From NCBI GenBank assembly GCA_039111635.1, contig JBCAQO010000012.1, forward strand, positions 1,116,001-1,180,000: a stretch of 64,000 nucleotides of DNA, in the 5' to 3' direction. Positions 1-12,550 of the stretch are shown piece by piece. How positions within the stretch are numbered: position 1 is the first letter of the stretch; each line of letters begins with the position of its first letter. The notes beneath the pieces were generated by a model. That model was given only the letters and a program-made list of their open reading frames with translations, was not told the DNA's origin and did no database searches. Both the position numbers and the translations under genes were made by a program. This stretch comes from Heterobasidion occidentale. Its lineage: Eukaryota; Basidiomycota; Agaricomycetes; Russulales; Bondarzewiaceae.

Positions 1-3000
1 GCTCATCTAGGCTCTGCTGCGACTTGCTGAGGACGCCGACGCAGGCCGATGCCGACGCACGAACCCTCCAAGACGAGCGTCGTTTCTTGGGTTGGAACTT
101 ATCTCCGCACATCCCCGCAGCGACGAGGCTGATGTGAGTACCAATCATCATTATGGATCGCGGTTCATTGTGCTCTTGCGCCGCGGCGCGCCCCGCCAGC
201 GCGCGGATGGCCGCGTCTGAACGCTCGACGATCCACGGCCTCAGGTACGTCGATCGTGCTCATGCCCAAGGACTTCTCTGGGGAGACGTCAGAGACTCCT
301 TCGTGGACCGACGTCGACATCCATACATCGCGCGGCCCACAAGCACACACGTCCGAGTCAAGCAGTGACACTCACACAGACGACCCAAAACTCAAACCGT
401 CTATCGCAGCTCTCATTCCGGCTGTCATCGCGTCATCCCGCTAGCCCTTCACGCCGATCCCGACATCCCGGCCTTCCAGCTTCAAGTGTTGGCCATGTAC
501 ACCTTCACTGCTGTCGCCTGCCAGCCCCGATCGCGGGATTCTAAATTGGTAAGATGCCGGTATGGCAGGCCTCCTCGACCCTCGAGCACTATCAGGGAGT
601 GCGCTTGCTTACTTGCATTTTACTGTGTCAGGCTTGAGAGAACGAGCATCCTCCAAAATCAGGGTATGTAGTCGTGGATCCGCTGCCTTTCGCCACAGGC
701 ATGCACGCACGATCGTCTCTACTCACCATGGATCAACTCTGCGCAGATCGTGTACGAGTGTGCTGCAGTTGAAGCAGACACGCATGCAAGGATCGGGCGA
801 CGCCGCAAGACTGGCACCTGCCTCGCTTCGATCTTGACTTGCTGGCGGTCGAGTGGCCAACGTGTGTTTTGATACGGTATTGAATGGTACCACATGGTCC
901 TGTTCGGTATCGTATATGATGGTGAGGTCAGAATGCAGAGAGCGCTTTCTGGCTGCTCGCGTTCCACTATGGGCGGTGCACGTGCCCGCTTCACTTCACT
1001 ATATCCTTATGGGCGATTTTAGGATGCGCGCATTCGTGTTCGTCAATTTTGCCTGGGGTCGAGGTCGGGCTTTCGCACTCACTATGGCGGCCTTCAAACC
1101 AGCTCCGTTGGATCAGCATCGCGCACCCGGTCGGCCTTTCCCTTAAGCTTTGCGTTTTGCCTCTGCTTGTGCCTCGTCGAGGATCCCCGAAATGCTCTCA
1201 CGCCCACACTCACACTCAGGCTCGCACGTGACATAGCACTCCCGCACATCAGGGTGTCCCGCGCACCGACGCTCTCCTCCGAGTCTCGAGATCATTCGTC
1301 TCGGTCCTATCAATAACTACTCCCTTTCGCGCGCGACACCGTGCGACACACAGCTCGGTATTACATCGGGGACTCGTGGTGCAGCGCACTTGCCAGAGAC
1401 CGACTCTGTCAACGACGACACGCCGCGCACACTTCCATGCATCTCGTCTATTAACCTACAGTCTAAAGTCGCCCCCTTGCCCCTTTCCACTGTTTTTTTG
1501 GCTTCTCTGGTGCTCGGACGGGAACTTTCATTGGGGCGTCAACGCGTCAACGTCGGCGGTGACATCTTCTTACCGGGGAACCCGGCTTTCTCTAGACGTT
1601 CCGCCTTGCCTCCGCCCCCGATTCACTCCTCCAAGGGGTGCGTGGACTGTCTGTCTCGCTCCATCTCGAACAATCCCTAGACCCTTGAAGACCTTGCCTT
1701 CGACTAGAACACACGCTTGACAAGCCGTGTTCGACGCTGGCCACAAGTGTGTATGGTATGAGGCACGCCCAAATCAGTTCCTCCGCGCACTGATGATCCG
1801 GCGGCACACCTGGATGCGGCACCCACGGTCTGGGCGCCCTGATGCCCCTCCGGAAAGCGCCCCGGGCTTTAGACCAAAAGCCCGTCGTATCCACGTCTAT
1901 CTTCGTCTATCGCCCCACAGCATCGCCTCGACGGAATGGATGCAGATGAGCAAGTATATCTCGGCACCCGTGGCGCCGTGCCAGTCGTGATCAGTATTTG
2001 CAGCCCTTGCCCGCAATACCGACGAAGTTGCTTCATCTGTTTACGCGCACGCAGCAGAGAAGGCCTGATGCGAAGCAAGCAATGACGCCCCGCATGGGAC
2101 GAGAGCGCTTGCCAATGGTCCAGCGCATCCCGATCCATTGCATTGCATTATATGACATTGCTTGCCTCGCCCACGGCCGGCCCCTGCACCCTTGGAGCAC
2201 GAACCCTTCGACTTTTGATTCCGTGACTTCGCAATCCCCGAGCGTCCCCCGAGGGCGGAGACTTTGCCCCGCAAGCGCCTCCCTCCCTGCACCCGATGGT
2301 GCTCAATTGCAATTGTACCCGTACCCGCGCTCAGAATCGATGCGGGGACAGGAGACGGAGGTTATCATCCATCGAAAGATGAAATCGATGAGAACCAGCG
2401 AGAACCTGTCGGTTGACAATTTTGAAATCGGAATGCTTGGAACACATAATTGGCGCCCATGCTGATATAGGACGTTCGTCATCATTGACGACTTTGATGA
2501 AGTTGAGCGTGCATCTGCTGCTGCACCTGCCTTCGTTCAGGCGCTCTCCTCCCGTCGATAGACGAAAGGTGAATTGTTGTTCCTACTTCCATCCCTGCTT
2601 ATTATTGATTATGCCTCTTCTCTTTCCCAGGTAGCTGCTATGACAGCGCTGTTGGAGCGAACGAGCTCTCTCATTGCTGCGTATAGTTGAGTGCTCTACA
2701 AATCAGTGCTGTAACGTTTGAATGGCCTTCACACTTTGGGACAGTATCAGGCCGCGGAGACAGGGAAGCCCTCACCTCGTCCTCCTGCCTCACTCTGCAC
2801 ATATTTGTAGCCTGCCGTTCCGTTCGACATTCGAGAAAGTGGAGCTCTTATAGTGAACCTCCCAGGTGGGCAGGAGTGCAATTGCCTTTGTCCCCCCTTC
2901 CTCCTGTTCCTTGAGCTTAACCTCTTCCCGCCTGGCGCTCGATGCTATCCCTCGCTTGCTCACTGTGTGCAGATTTGGAATCGAATAGGTCTGAGGCTAT

Positions 3001-6000
3001 ACCGTGTTCGTGTGCTTACCTCTTGCTGTCCAGCACTGTCGGCGTCTCCATATTTTGAAAAGTATCCCCTATTCCCTTTCGAGCCCGGTCTGATGGACTT
3101 GTCCAACGTGGCGCATTGTGTACTGCGAATATGGATACATTAATACCATTCACTGACTAGGCTATCTGTGCCAGCGTTCATTGGCCGTCCCAATCCAGAT
3201 TTGCCACAGATCGTCAAGTTTGGAAATCCTCCAAGCTTTGCTCGCGATTTCGCCGAGACACGTCGGGCGCTCTCTTGACGCCGGAGAAGATGGTGCGGTG
3301 GCCGTCTCCATTTCTCGTCCTCAATCTTGTTGACTCAAAAGTCAAGTTTCCAACATACCGCAACTCTCTTCACAACGAAAGCACTGGAAAAGAGCTTCAC
3401 GGACTACCTGACCACATGGAACTTAATAGCATGACTAGCACATGGGTAGCCTTTCACTTGGATTCTGCTCGAGGCTTCAAGCGATGCACACTGGCGGTAG
3501 TCCGCTTCTAGTATCCTAACAGGTCTCACGCTCACACCTCGTAACCTCGGCTTTTGGCGCAGAACGATGGGTTGTCCATCGTCCACTTGGACGTTGCTGT
3601 GCCTAGGAATCCTCAAGTCCGTCGTCTCTTAGTGCTTTCTCGGCGTATCAGCTATGGGCATCTATTCTGTTCTCCGTGGTCTCGCTTGCATGGGTGAGAA
3701 ATCGACCCACAGTCTCTTTTCCACTTGATCAATTATTGAAGCCCGACGGGCGAATCTGCTGGATTCTTAACTTTGAATGCTGAAGTCTGAACTTTGATTC
3801 CAATTCGACGAAGGTCAACGACATCCTACGGTCTACTGTCGCACGTTCGGCAACCGAATGCTCCCGCCCGGCGACATTTGCGTGTGAACCCCTCCGCCAG
3901 AGCAAGCACACTCGCCCCCCCGGAAGACCCTGAATGGAGATGGAGATGCCGACATGGAGAGCCTTCGCGCACTGGCCAGCACAGTGTGGGATGGAGGGCG
4001 GCTTCCGGCTCGCTAAGCGCCACCACGGTACGTCCGCTGACCGTGTCTTTGAAGAACTCTGCGCTTCCTCAAAAGGGATCTCGATTTCCGCCGCGTCCAG
4101 GCCTGCAAACACAGCGTGACCTCGATTCGACAAGAGGATCTCCCGTTCTGCATTTGCCATAGCCCCCACCAGCGCGCGCCAGAATGTCCGACGCCAGCTG
4201 CCTCTCACGGCCTCCCATGTGCGCGCCGCGTTGGCGGATACCCCTTGTTAGTCGGTGCAAAGCAGCACAGTGCACGGCGACCTCGAGGGTCGCTTTTGAG
4301 GCGCGGCGACCAGCGACTCAGCCACATCGCATCATCAGAACCATCAGACATCACTGTTCTATGATGCGCGCACTTCGCTGCAATTGATCTCACTCTTCCT
4401 AGCTGCGTGTTTTTTCTCATCCGCCTCTCAAATCAATTCAACACAGTCCAGTCCCAAGCTCATCTTTCGGACGTAATAGAACATGGTCCGTGGGTCTGTC
4501 CGTCAGTGTTAGGTGTTGGCGATGCCTTTACGAAATGTTCGTGCCCGATTTTATGGGGCGTCCGATGTCCTTGACGGGTTCCACATCTACGCTTACTTCC
4601 TCCGGCGCTGCCACCGCAGGGAAAAAAGGAATAAATATTGCCTTTCAGATAATCTATCACAAGGATTTTGGTCTTGCTGTGCGCCATACTCTGCCGTGCA
4701 ACAGAATTTTTCGTTGGAGACTCCTCTTGAAACCGCCGTGTCTCTGCGACGCTTGCATTCTCCTTCAGCTCTGGATGTCTGTATCTATGACAGTTGACAG
4801 AGGCAGATCGCGCGGAGACTTCGAGAAGCCCAGGCTTAACACTTCGCCTTCTCTTTCAGGCGACACGATCGTGCAGCGGATGCCGCGTGCTCACGCATGT
4901 CCTTATCAGGATACCAAACGCCGCGGCTCTCATTGCTCACCAGCCTCTTCACGCTGTTCGAGACTCTGATGCAAGGGAGTTACTGGGATGAGCACGAGTC
5001 AGCATGGACAAGCGTAACGCGTAACGCGTCAAGCTTGTGTGGGCTCAATCTAGGCCTGGAGGCTGTCTGCCAATGAGGAGCGTGAGTACCGACGCTCGAT
5101 GCCTCGGGTGAGTAGATTTCGCCTCGTCAGCTGAGATGTGTTCTCGCCCTTGGTTCAAGTTCTCTCTTCGCTCCGCTCACCGATACTGGTCGTGTTATGT
5201 TCGATCCCTCTGCAGATCCGAATTGGGACGCCCCTCACGCTTCGACGCGTCTTTGGTGGGATCTAGAGTGTTGTAAATTTTCAGCAGTTGTGGGATGAAG
5301 AAGCAGTCGAGAACGAGAAGGGACGCAATAGTGTGCGAGATTTCGCGTATGTTCTTTTGTCTGGACCATGAATGGAATCTCTTCAATCACTCCGCATATC
5401 ATTGAATGGATTTTATATTGGCAGAGCGCACATAGCAGAGGCGCACATACATAAACTATACGACATTCTTCATATCTCTCTTAATTGATATTCTTGGACA
5501 TGTTTGCCGGTGGCAAGAAGACTTTTGAGGTCATATCTGCCAGCACAATGGCCTGAAGTTCTGAAGGCCTCAGGGTCTAGGTGACTCGTTGCTTCCCCGA
5601 TCCTCACATTCCTACTGGGGGAAGGGGCTTAAAGACGCAGATATCATTTGATATGGTCCAGTAGGGTCCAGCACGTCTCGTTATGTCCGAGGATACCTAG
5701 GAAATACCTGTGGACCAAGTCCTCGCGCGCTCATATAACTACGTAACATGAAAAGTTACATCACCCTAACGAGGACACCGGATGCGAATTTCTCGCAGGA
5801 AAGCGATATGAAGACCGCTGAGATGTCACCGCAATAGGGTTGGTCAATGCCTTAGTTGCATTTTCCTACTGTGCAAGGCTGTTCATTGTTCTTACGGCCT
5901 CTCACACTTATATGGGCTGTGTGAGTTTCCGCTTGCTCCAAAAGCGACGAAAGGGAATCGTCAGTTCCAGTACACCGTGAGCCTGGATACCTGCAAGTAC

Positions 6001-9000
6001 GCGCTGTAGATTTAAAGTTATGGGGGATCTATGAGCCGCTGCAAAGAAGCTGGTCCGTGAACAGATTTTCGCACCGATTCATTGCATCGTCTTCCCCTGA
6101 GGGTGCTTCAAGAATCGTTCAACCTACGCGGTTAACACCTGTTCGTATATATAGAAACACGTAGATCAGCTTTCGAGGTATAGCTCCTTGGTAGAGTCTC
6201 GAGACCTATGAAATTAACCGCTCCCCCACCGAATAAGCAAGTGCATCTGGAATAGGTAGCACACGTGCTCCTAACCTTGTTCGTTTATTCCTTGTTCGTT
6301 TCTGAGTCATGCAGATGTCCTCTAGATGATGCGTATCTACGCAGGCTCAACGTCAGCGGACCTGCAAATGCGTCATAGGCGCTATATATACGAATCGCGA
6401 GGTACCCCTTGCTTGTTACGGAGTCTTGAAAGGACAGACCGAACAGGGAAAGAAGATACCGCACGAATCGCCCAGGTTATGTGAGCGTTTCGTTGTGTGA
6501 AGATATCGACGACCTCGGTCCACATGGAACACGAATCACATGAGGTGGTCCATAACATCAACTGGAGCGGACGCTGCGGTGATAACTCGAACGAGAGCAA
6601 CTCCACCTCAGAGCCATTGGGACAATTCGGATAGTGGCGTCTGCCATAGACAACCAGTGTGAATCATCGCACTCACCAAGAATGTTTCGGTTGATACGGT
6701 CGCTTGGTGTTCGACGTTAGAGCTCAGATGACCTCACGCCCCGAAACAAAGGCGGAGAGTGGAGAAAGCAAGCAAGTCCTGGCAGGCTCATTGCGGACTT
6801 GCTCGGGGCCGAAGTCATGCGCAAAAGCGGAAGCGCTCTGAGAGGCCTGTCCTCTAGCGACTTGTAATGGCTACATGGCTTGCAGCTAAGAACAAAAGCG
6901 TCGAATATGTTGCCTCCTGTCCTACACACCCGCACCGGTTGAGTCAGAAAAAAGGAGTCCAAGTCTGCTACGGACATACTGACTTTGTGCATATCAATTT
7001 GACCCTCGGTCAGATCTTGATCCCCGGCACAATAAACGCTATTACATTACTGACATCAGAATTGAGTGGTTGAGTGCTTGGTCATTGCAAATGCTGTTTC
7101 GCCGAAGTTCAATGGACAGTGAGTCGGATCACGAAATGGAATGAAAAGTGAATTTCGGGGGCTCATTTGGCACTGACAACACCAGATCAGGATCGACCTA
7201 TCGGTGAAAGAGCACGAACGCGCCCCGATGTCATCTTTCCAGGCGGGAGTCACCATTGGGCATAGATCCTTCACCTGCTTGAGCTACCTGACTTCCGCTC
7301 ATTTGCCCTCCAGATGGGTAATACAGTTCGTGCACTGTCCCGATCTCTGTCATCCTGTCTCTCGTATGAGTAGTGCACCACGGAGAATCAATAAATGTCT
7401 TGACGTACAAACCATACGAACCTCAGGTAGTCCTGGGCGCTAGCAGGCAATGTGGAGGATGGGCCAAATTTGTGGAAACAGGGTGATAGCGCATTTTGAA
7501 AAAGGGAAATAAGCAAACTCATGATCGCGCTTTGACATGACTTGCATGCCCATCGCTATTTTCATCACTGAGCGCCGATGTCTACAAGACGCTCGTCTGA
7601 TGATTGCGGAGAGCATGCGGCGAGGATAGAAGAGTTTGTGAGCGCGCCACAGTCTATACACAGGTGTAGGACTACGCTGGCGCATGTGTAGCTATGCAAC
7701 GCAAGCACAAAGTGACCGGTCCCAGGGGCAGGCAGCAAGCACCCTCGTCTCGGGACACCTCGACAGTATGACTTGGACCTTTGATGGTTGCCTCTGTGTA
7801 ACGGCGTTTGGTGATGTGTAGGATCAGTGCATATCACGAGATTCTGCGGACATGGCTATGGTCTATTTAGAACATATGATACCAAGCAAAGAGGATCACG
7901 ATTTTAAGTTCCTTTTTGGCATGTATTTGCACGAGCACTCACACATGATAGGATCGTGCGCTTCGAGGACACTATGGGTCGAAGGCGTCAAAAGACCGAG
8001 GTGGATGAAGATTCCATTAAACATATGGAAGCCTCATCTGGGTCAAAGGTTTCAATCGAGCCCTCGAAGTCAATACCACAAAAATTTCTGAAAGTGCCTG
8101 GTCGAAAGGAGGGGTAGGAATGGGTACGAAGATAGAGGTTTTTCGTGACACCCTGTACATCGTCGTGCTGAGAGAAGATGGGTTCATCAGTGACGGCAGT
8201 GAAACACGACGAACGGATTCAGAATCCTTTGGCAATGGCTGTGAGAGTGACACTCGTTGACTGCGATATGGCGATATTCATCGTTTCCTACGATAATTTG
8301 GCATAGAGATCGTGATCAAGTCGCTCGCCTGTTGACATGAATCAGGAAATCGTGGCACGAGGACACATGTAGAGATGCTCGTCAGCGAGTATCAGATAAG
8401 ACAAGATAAGATATGGACTCGATCGTGAAAGCCCACAACCCAGTCTTTTCAGGTCCTTCGGAAATGACTCGTCCTCTCTTGACCTTTTATTTCATTCAGC
8501 TTCAGACCCGCTCACACGCCAGCGTTGAGAGTCGTCCTAATGCATCGCCACAAACAGATCAGCTCCCTTTCGATCCCACTGCAGCGTTCTTGTGATCCAT
8601 TTCAGTAGGGTGGTTCTGCTCTCAGACGCTCCCGCTTGCCAAGCTTCCACGTCGTACAGCAGAGCTCATATATTCGTATTTTTCTTTGTTTTTCTTATCT
8701 TCGGAGATATAGCTCGACGGCTCTTATGGTGAATGATGATTTTTTTGAACCCTTTTTACTGGAAGCCCCAACAGGATATGGCGACGTTCACATTTTTATT
8801 GCCCAAAACGAAAAAAACATCCAAATTATACAAGGCAAATTCTCGACAGCGGACACGGGCTCCAGATGGTGTTCATACAGATGATGTAGTGGGTATCATA
8901 GTACATGTGTTGGTTCGCTAATTTGCGTGTTAACTGCAGATAAAATCCACAAGGTAAGCAACTGATTGGCGCCCTATGCACGAACACGACTTACTTCTAC

Positions 9001-9002
9001 AT
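1..9002. other. Gene-poor region, no supported gene
   Basis: No reading frame here is long or protein-like enough to call; the longest open frames are about 155-160 codons and belong to no family I recognise. About 5.4-6.4 kb is relatively AT-rich and almost free of open frames. Short frames on the minus strand near 6.7-7.0 kb and 8.0-8.25 kb have somewhat protein-like composition and could be decayed exons, but I cannot join them into a gene. I see no terminal repeats, transposase, reverse transcriptase or convincing tRNA. It may be intergenic DNA, degraded mobile DNA, or hold non-coding transcripts. Confidence 0.6.
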
Positions 9003-12000
9003 TCAATCATCGTAATTCCGGTTCAAAAGTTCGTTCAAACAACGCACAACCACCCCTGCACCCTCCTTTACTTTCTCTCTCTCCTCCTCCACGACTTTGG
9101 GAAGCACCTTCGTCTCAAATCTGTCAGGATGCCATCTCTTGATATGGTCCTTAATCCGATCCTTTGAGCTCTTCTCGGAGGGCGAATGCCGTGACAAGAC
9201 GTATGCGCTGACACTGATGGTCGTAATGTCCTCTGGTTCTGAAGGTCGCTTGAAGACTGGCCACGGAAAGCTGTTCCAGCCAAGGTTTTCACTGGCCTTC
9301 AGCTCTCTCCACTTGCGATCGTGCGCCTCGAATAAACGGATGACGTCGTCTGCAGATAGGATTTTCGACGCTTTGGCCTCCCTCTCGCGCTCCTCCTTCA
9401 ATTGCTGCTCTTGGAACTTCTTCTGCTGCTCCTCATAGAACCTCTCCTGGCGACGCGCCCAATCCTCTGCACTGAACGTACTTGGATGTGGCGATGTTCC
9501 GGGAGCACCAGACGGTCTCGAGGCCGTTGGCGTACCTTTGGGCGTAGCAGCAGGCGTAGGACCAGCGCGGGAACCGTTTGACGTCTGTGAACTGGCAGTT
9601 CCATTCGACCAGCCCGACCAGTTGGATCCAGTCGTGGAGCTCTTGCTCGAAGTTGTGCTGTTACGGTCACCAGCCGAGGCGCTGGTGCCTGACCCACTGC
9701 GTTGATGGGCGCCCCACGAACTACCTGGAGCTGCACGCCGATTCCATTCCTCTTGGGACCTCCGGAACTCTTCGCGTTGGCGCTGCTCCTCCAGAAGTCT
9801 CTGCTCTTCCTTCCACCTCTCAGCAGCTTGACGTTCCTCCTCAGCAGCCTTACGCGCCTGTTCCTCGGCACGCCTCTTCTGAATTTGCTCCTCTAACGCT
9901 TTTTGTTTCTGGGCCTCGATGGCTTGTCTTCGCTCCTCTCCAAGCTCGAACTGCCTTACGCTCTCGATAGCTCGCCGCTCTTCCTCGAGCTCCCGCTCCC
10001 GCTCCTTCGCAGCAAGCTCTCGCTTCCGCTGCTCCTCTGCTTGCAAGCGCTGCTCCTCTTGAGCTCGTTGCTCCTCCTGTTCTTGCTCTTCCGGCACTCG
10101 CTGGCGTTCCGCCTGCTCAGCTGCTGCCTTCTCCGCTCTCTCCCTCTCTTCCTTCTCTGCTTTACGCTGCAGTTTTTTCTGTTTCTGACTTTCCGCCCTC
10201 TGTTTTTTTTCTGCGATATCGTTCAGTCTCTGCTGCTCCTGAGCTGCCTTCCTCTCATCCTCCTCCTCCTGAGCTTCAAGCCTTTCTTCCTCCCTCTGCT
10301 TCGATTCAGCCTCTCTGCGAAGCAACTCCTCCTCTCTCCGATGGAAGTCAGCCTCCTTGACCCTCATCTCCTCCTCTCTTAGCTTTGCCTCTTCCTCTAG
10401 CTTTCGCAGGGCCTCCTCTTTCCGCCTTCCCTCCTCTTCCTTCAACCACATCTCCTGATCCCTCTTCCTTACCTCCTCCTCTCTCTTCCACGCCTCTTCA
10501 TCTCTCTTCCTGGCCTGCTCATCCCTCTTTCTAGCTTCGTCATCCCTCTTCTTAGCCTCCTCCTCCTTTTTTTCGACCTCCAGCTCTTTCCTCTTTACCT
10601 CAGCCTCTTTCCTCTTGGCCTCCTCCTCCTTGCGCTTGACTTCGGCCTCTTTCTGTCTCGTCTCGAGCTCCTTCCGATTCAGTTCTGCTTCCTTGTTCTT
10701 CGCAACCTCCTCCTTGCGACTGATTTCCGCCTCCTTCCTCTTGGCTTCTGCTTCCTTCCGCTTGACTACGGCTTCCAACTGTCTAGCCGCCGCTTCCAGC
10801 TTGGTTGCCTCCTCCTCCTTCCTCCTGGCCTCTTCTTCGAGCCTTATAGCCTCCTCTTGCATCTTCTTCGCCTCTGCCTCTCGTCGAACAGCGAGCTGCT
10901 CCAATTCAGCGCTCCTCATGCTCCTATTGCTTCGAACACTGCGCACGCTCCTCCGATCGTCCAGCTCCCCGACCCAATCCTCATCCAATTCCTCATCAGA
11001 CCCGTCGTAAGTCGGAATCGATGGTCTCCCATACCAAATGCCGTCCCGATGTTGGCCAAAGTCCTGATACGAAGACCGCGAGCGCAAGCTCGACGCGTTC
11101 CAGGATGCGCGATTCTCGTCTGGAGTGTATGGCGATCGAGGGATAGGCATGCCTGACCTAGTGTCATCCGGCGATCGTTGTGGCCCATAGTACGGACGCG
11201 AACCAGGGCTGTTAGATATTGGGCGTGTCGCGTCATCAAGTGCGTACGAACGAGGAGGGCCGGGAATCGGACGTCCAGGAGGTGGTGTCGGGCCATAAAA
11301 CGCTTGGGCACCCGCCTTATTTGGCGACGAATCTGGGATGAAGGTAGGGGAAGCACCTGGTATCGATGATGGGCTCGCGGATGTTCCCCGATCTCCTGCT
11401 CCGCCAAATCCCATCCTTCCTTTCTCCCGCGCTCGATTAATCCCAGCCCATTGTTGTTCCACCGCATTTACACCGGCGCGCTCGCGCTCGACAGGGCCAT
11501 ACTTGGAACTGGTAGATCCAGAGCGGTGCAGGCCCGCGCCGTGACCGTTTGACGCGCTGGCTCCACTGAGGCGACGAGTCGGGGAAGAAGAATAGTTCTG
11601 ACCGCTGGCGAGCGCGAACGTGCGTGAGATATTGGAAGGCTCGCCGGTTCGGATTGGAGGACGCCACGGACCCTCGGAAGGCCGGGTCATTGAGCTCGAA
11701 CTCGAACGACGACGAGGATTTGTGCCTGGTCCGCCTGCGTATGACAGACTGGGACGACGTTGCATCCGAGTATCCTCTTCCTCCTCTTCCTCCTCATCGT
11801 CGGCGCCCTCTTCATCGTGTTCGACAGGCCTTCGATTCGGAGGCATAGTGGAGTGACTGAGGCGATTGAAAGTGTTCGTGCGGCTTAGAGGTGGGAACGG
11901 GGGCGGCGGAGGCGGAGGCGGAGGAGCGCTACCTCGAGATTCATCAGGACCTCCCTCTTCCCCGTCCTCTTCATCTTCGGTCCCGTCGTCGTCGTCGTCG

Positions 12001-12550
12001 TCATCACCATCTGTCTCTGTGCTGCCCGCAAGGTCGTCTCCTTCCGAGGCGCTAGACGACGGGCCCTGGTCTTGCCGTTCCTTTATAATGTGAGACGGGA
12101 TGTGAGATGGCTGATATTCACGAGCAGAATTAAAGGATGACTGACGGGGTTTGTGGTCTGCTCAGTCCCTCCCTCTTCTCTCTTGATGATGTCAAGAATA
12201 GCTTGCTGTTCCTTCGCTACCTGCTCGGATCGACTAGAGTTCAGCATCTGGTTCATGACCCACTGCCGTTCCGCCTTCTCTGTCCGCAACTGTCGATTGT
12301 ACTCGGCCTGCGCCATAATGCGGATGGCATTCATCCGCTCCTCCCAATCGGCCTGTATTCGCTCGGTATCCGACTCGGTCGGTGCGGTCGCCAATGCGGT
12401 ATCGCGGACTTTGACAGCCTCGTTGACCATCTCTTTGAGACCCTCCTCGATGCGCTTCCTCGCCTGAGTCTTCCACACCTCATCAGGCTCGATATCCACC
12501 AGCGGCTTCGCATTCGCGGAGAGATCCGGCTGCGCTGTCGCAGTAGCCAT
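9003..12550 (-). CDS. Large coiled-coil protein with J-like C-terminal domain
   Basis: Two exons on the minus strand (12550-12146 and 12080-9003) joined by a 65-nt phase-0 intron with a GTCAGT donor and AAG acceptor give about 1160 residues. Residues 1-135 are helical and charged. Next come an acidic Asp/Glu run, a proline run and a long Ser/Gly/Pro/Arg-rich disordered stretch. About 520-920 is a continuous Glu/Lys/Arg/Gln coiled coil built on K-R-K-E-A-E-like heptads. The last 110 residues form a compact domain with RWHPDRF at about 1117-1123, carrying the HPD signature of J domains and resembling the tail seen in NFKBIL1-like proteins. I infer a chaperone-linked or scaffold role; no enzyme motif is visible. 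The reading frame is intact over 3.4 kb, unlike several neighbours. A paralogue of the C-terminal domain lies at 23.9-25.7 kb. Confidence 0.8.

Noticed and set aside
6175..6260. tRNA-like A-box (TAGCTCCTTGGTAGAG)
   Set aside because: No matching B-box, no acceptor-stem pairing and no T-loop downstream, so at most a chance match or tRNA relic.
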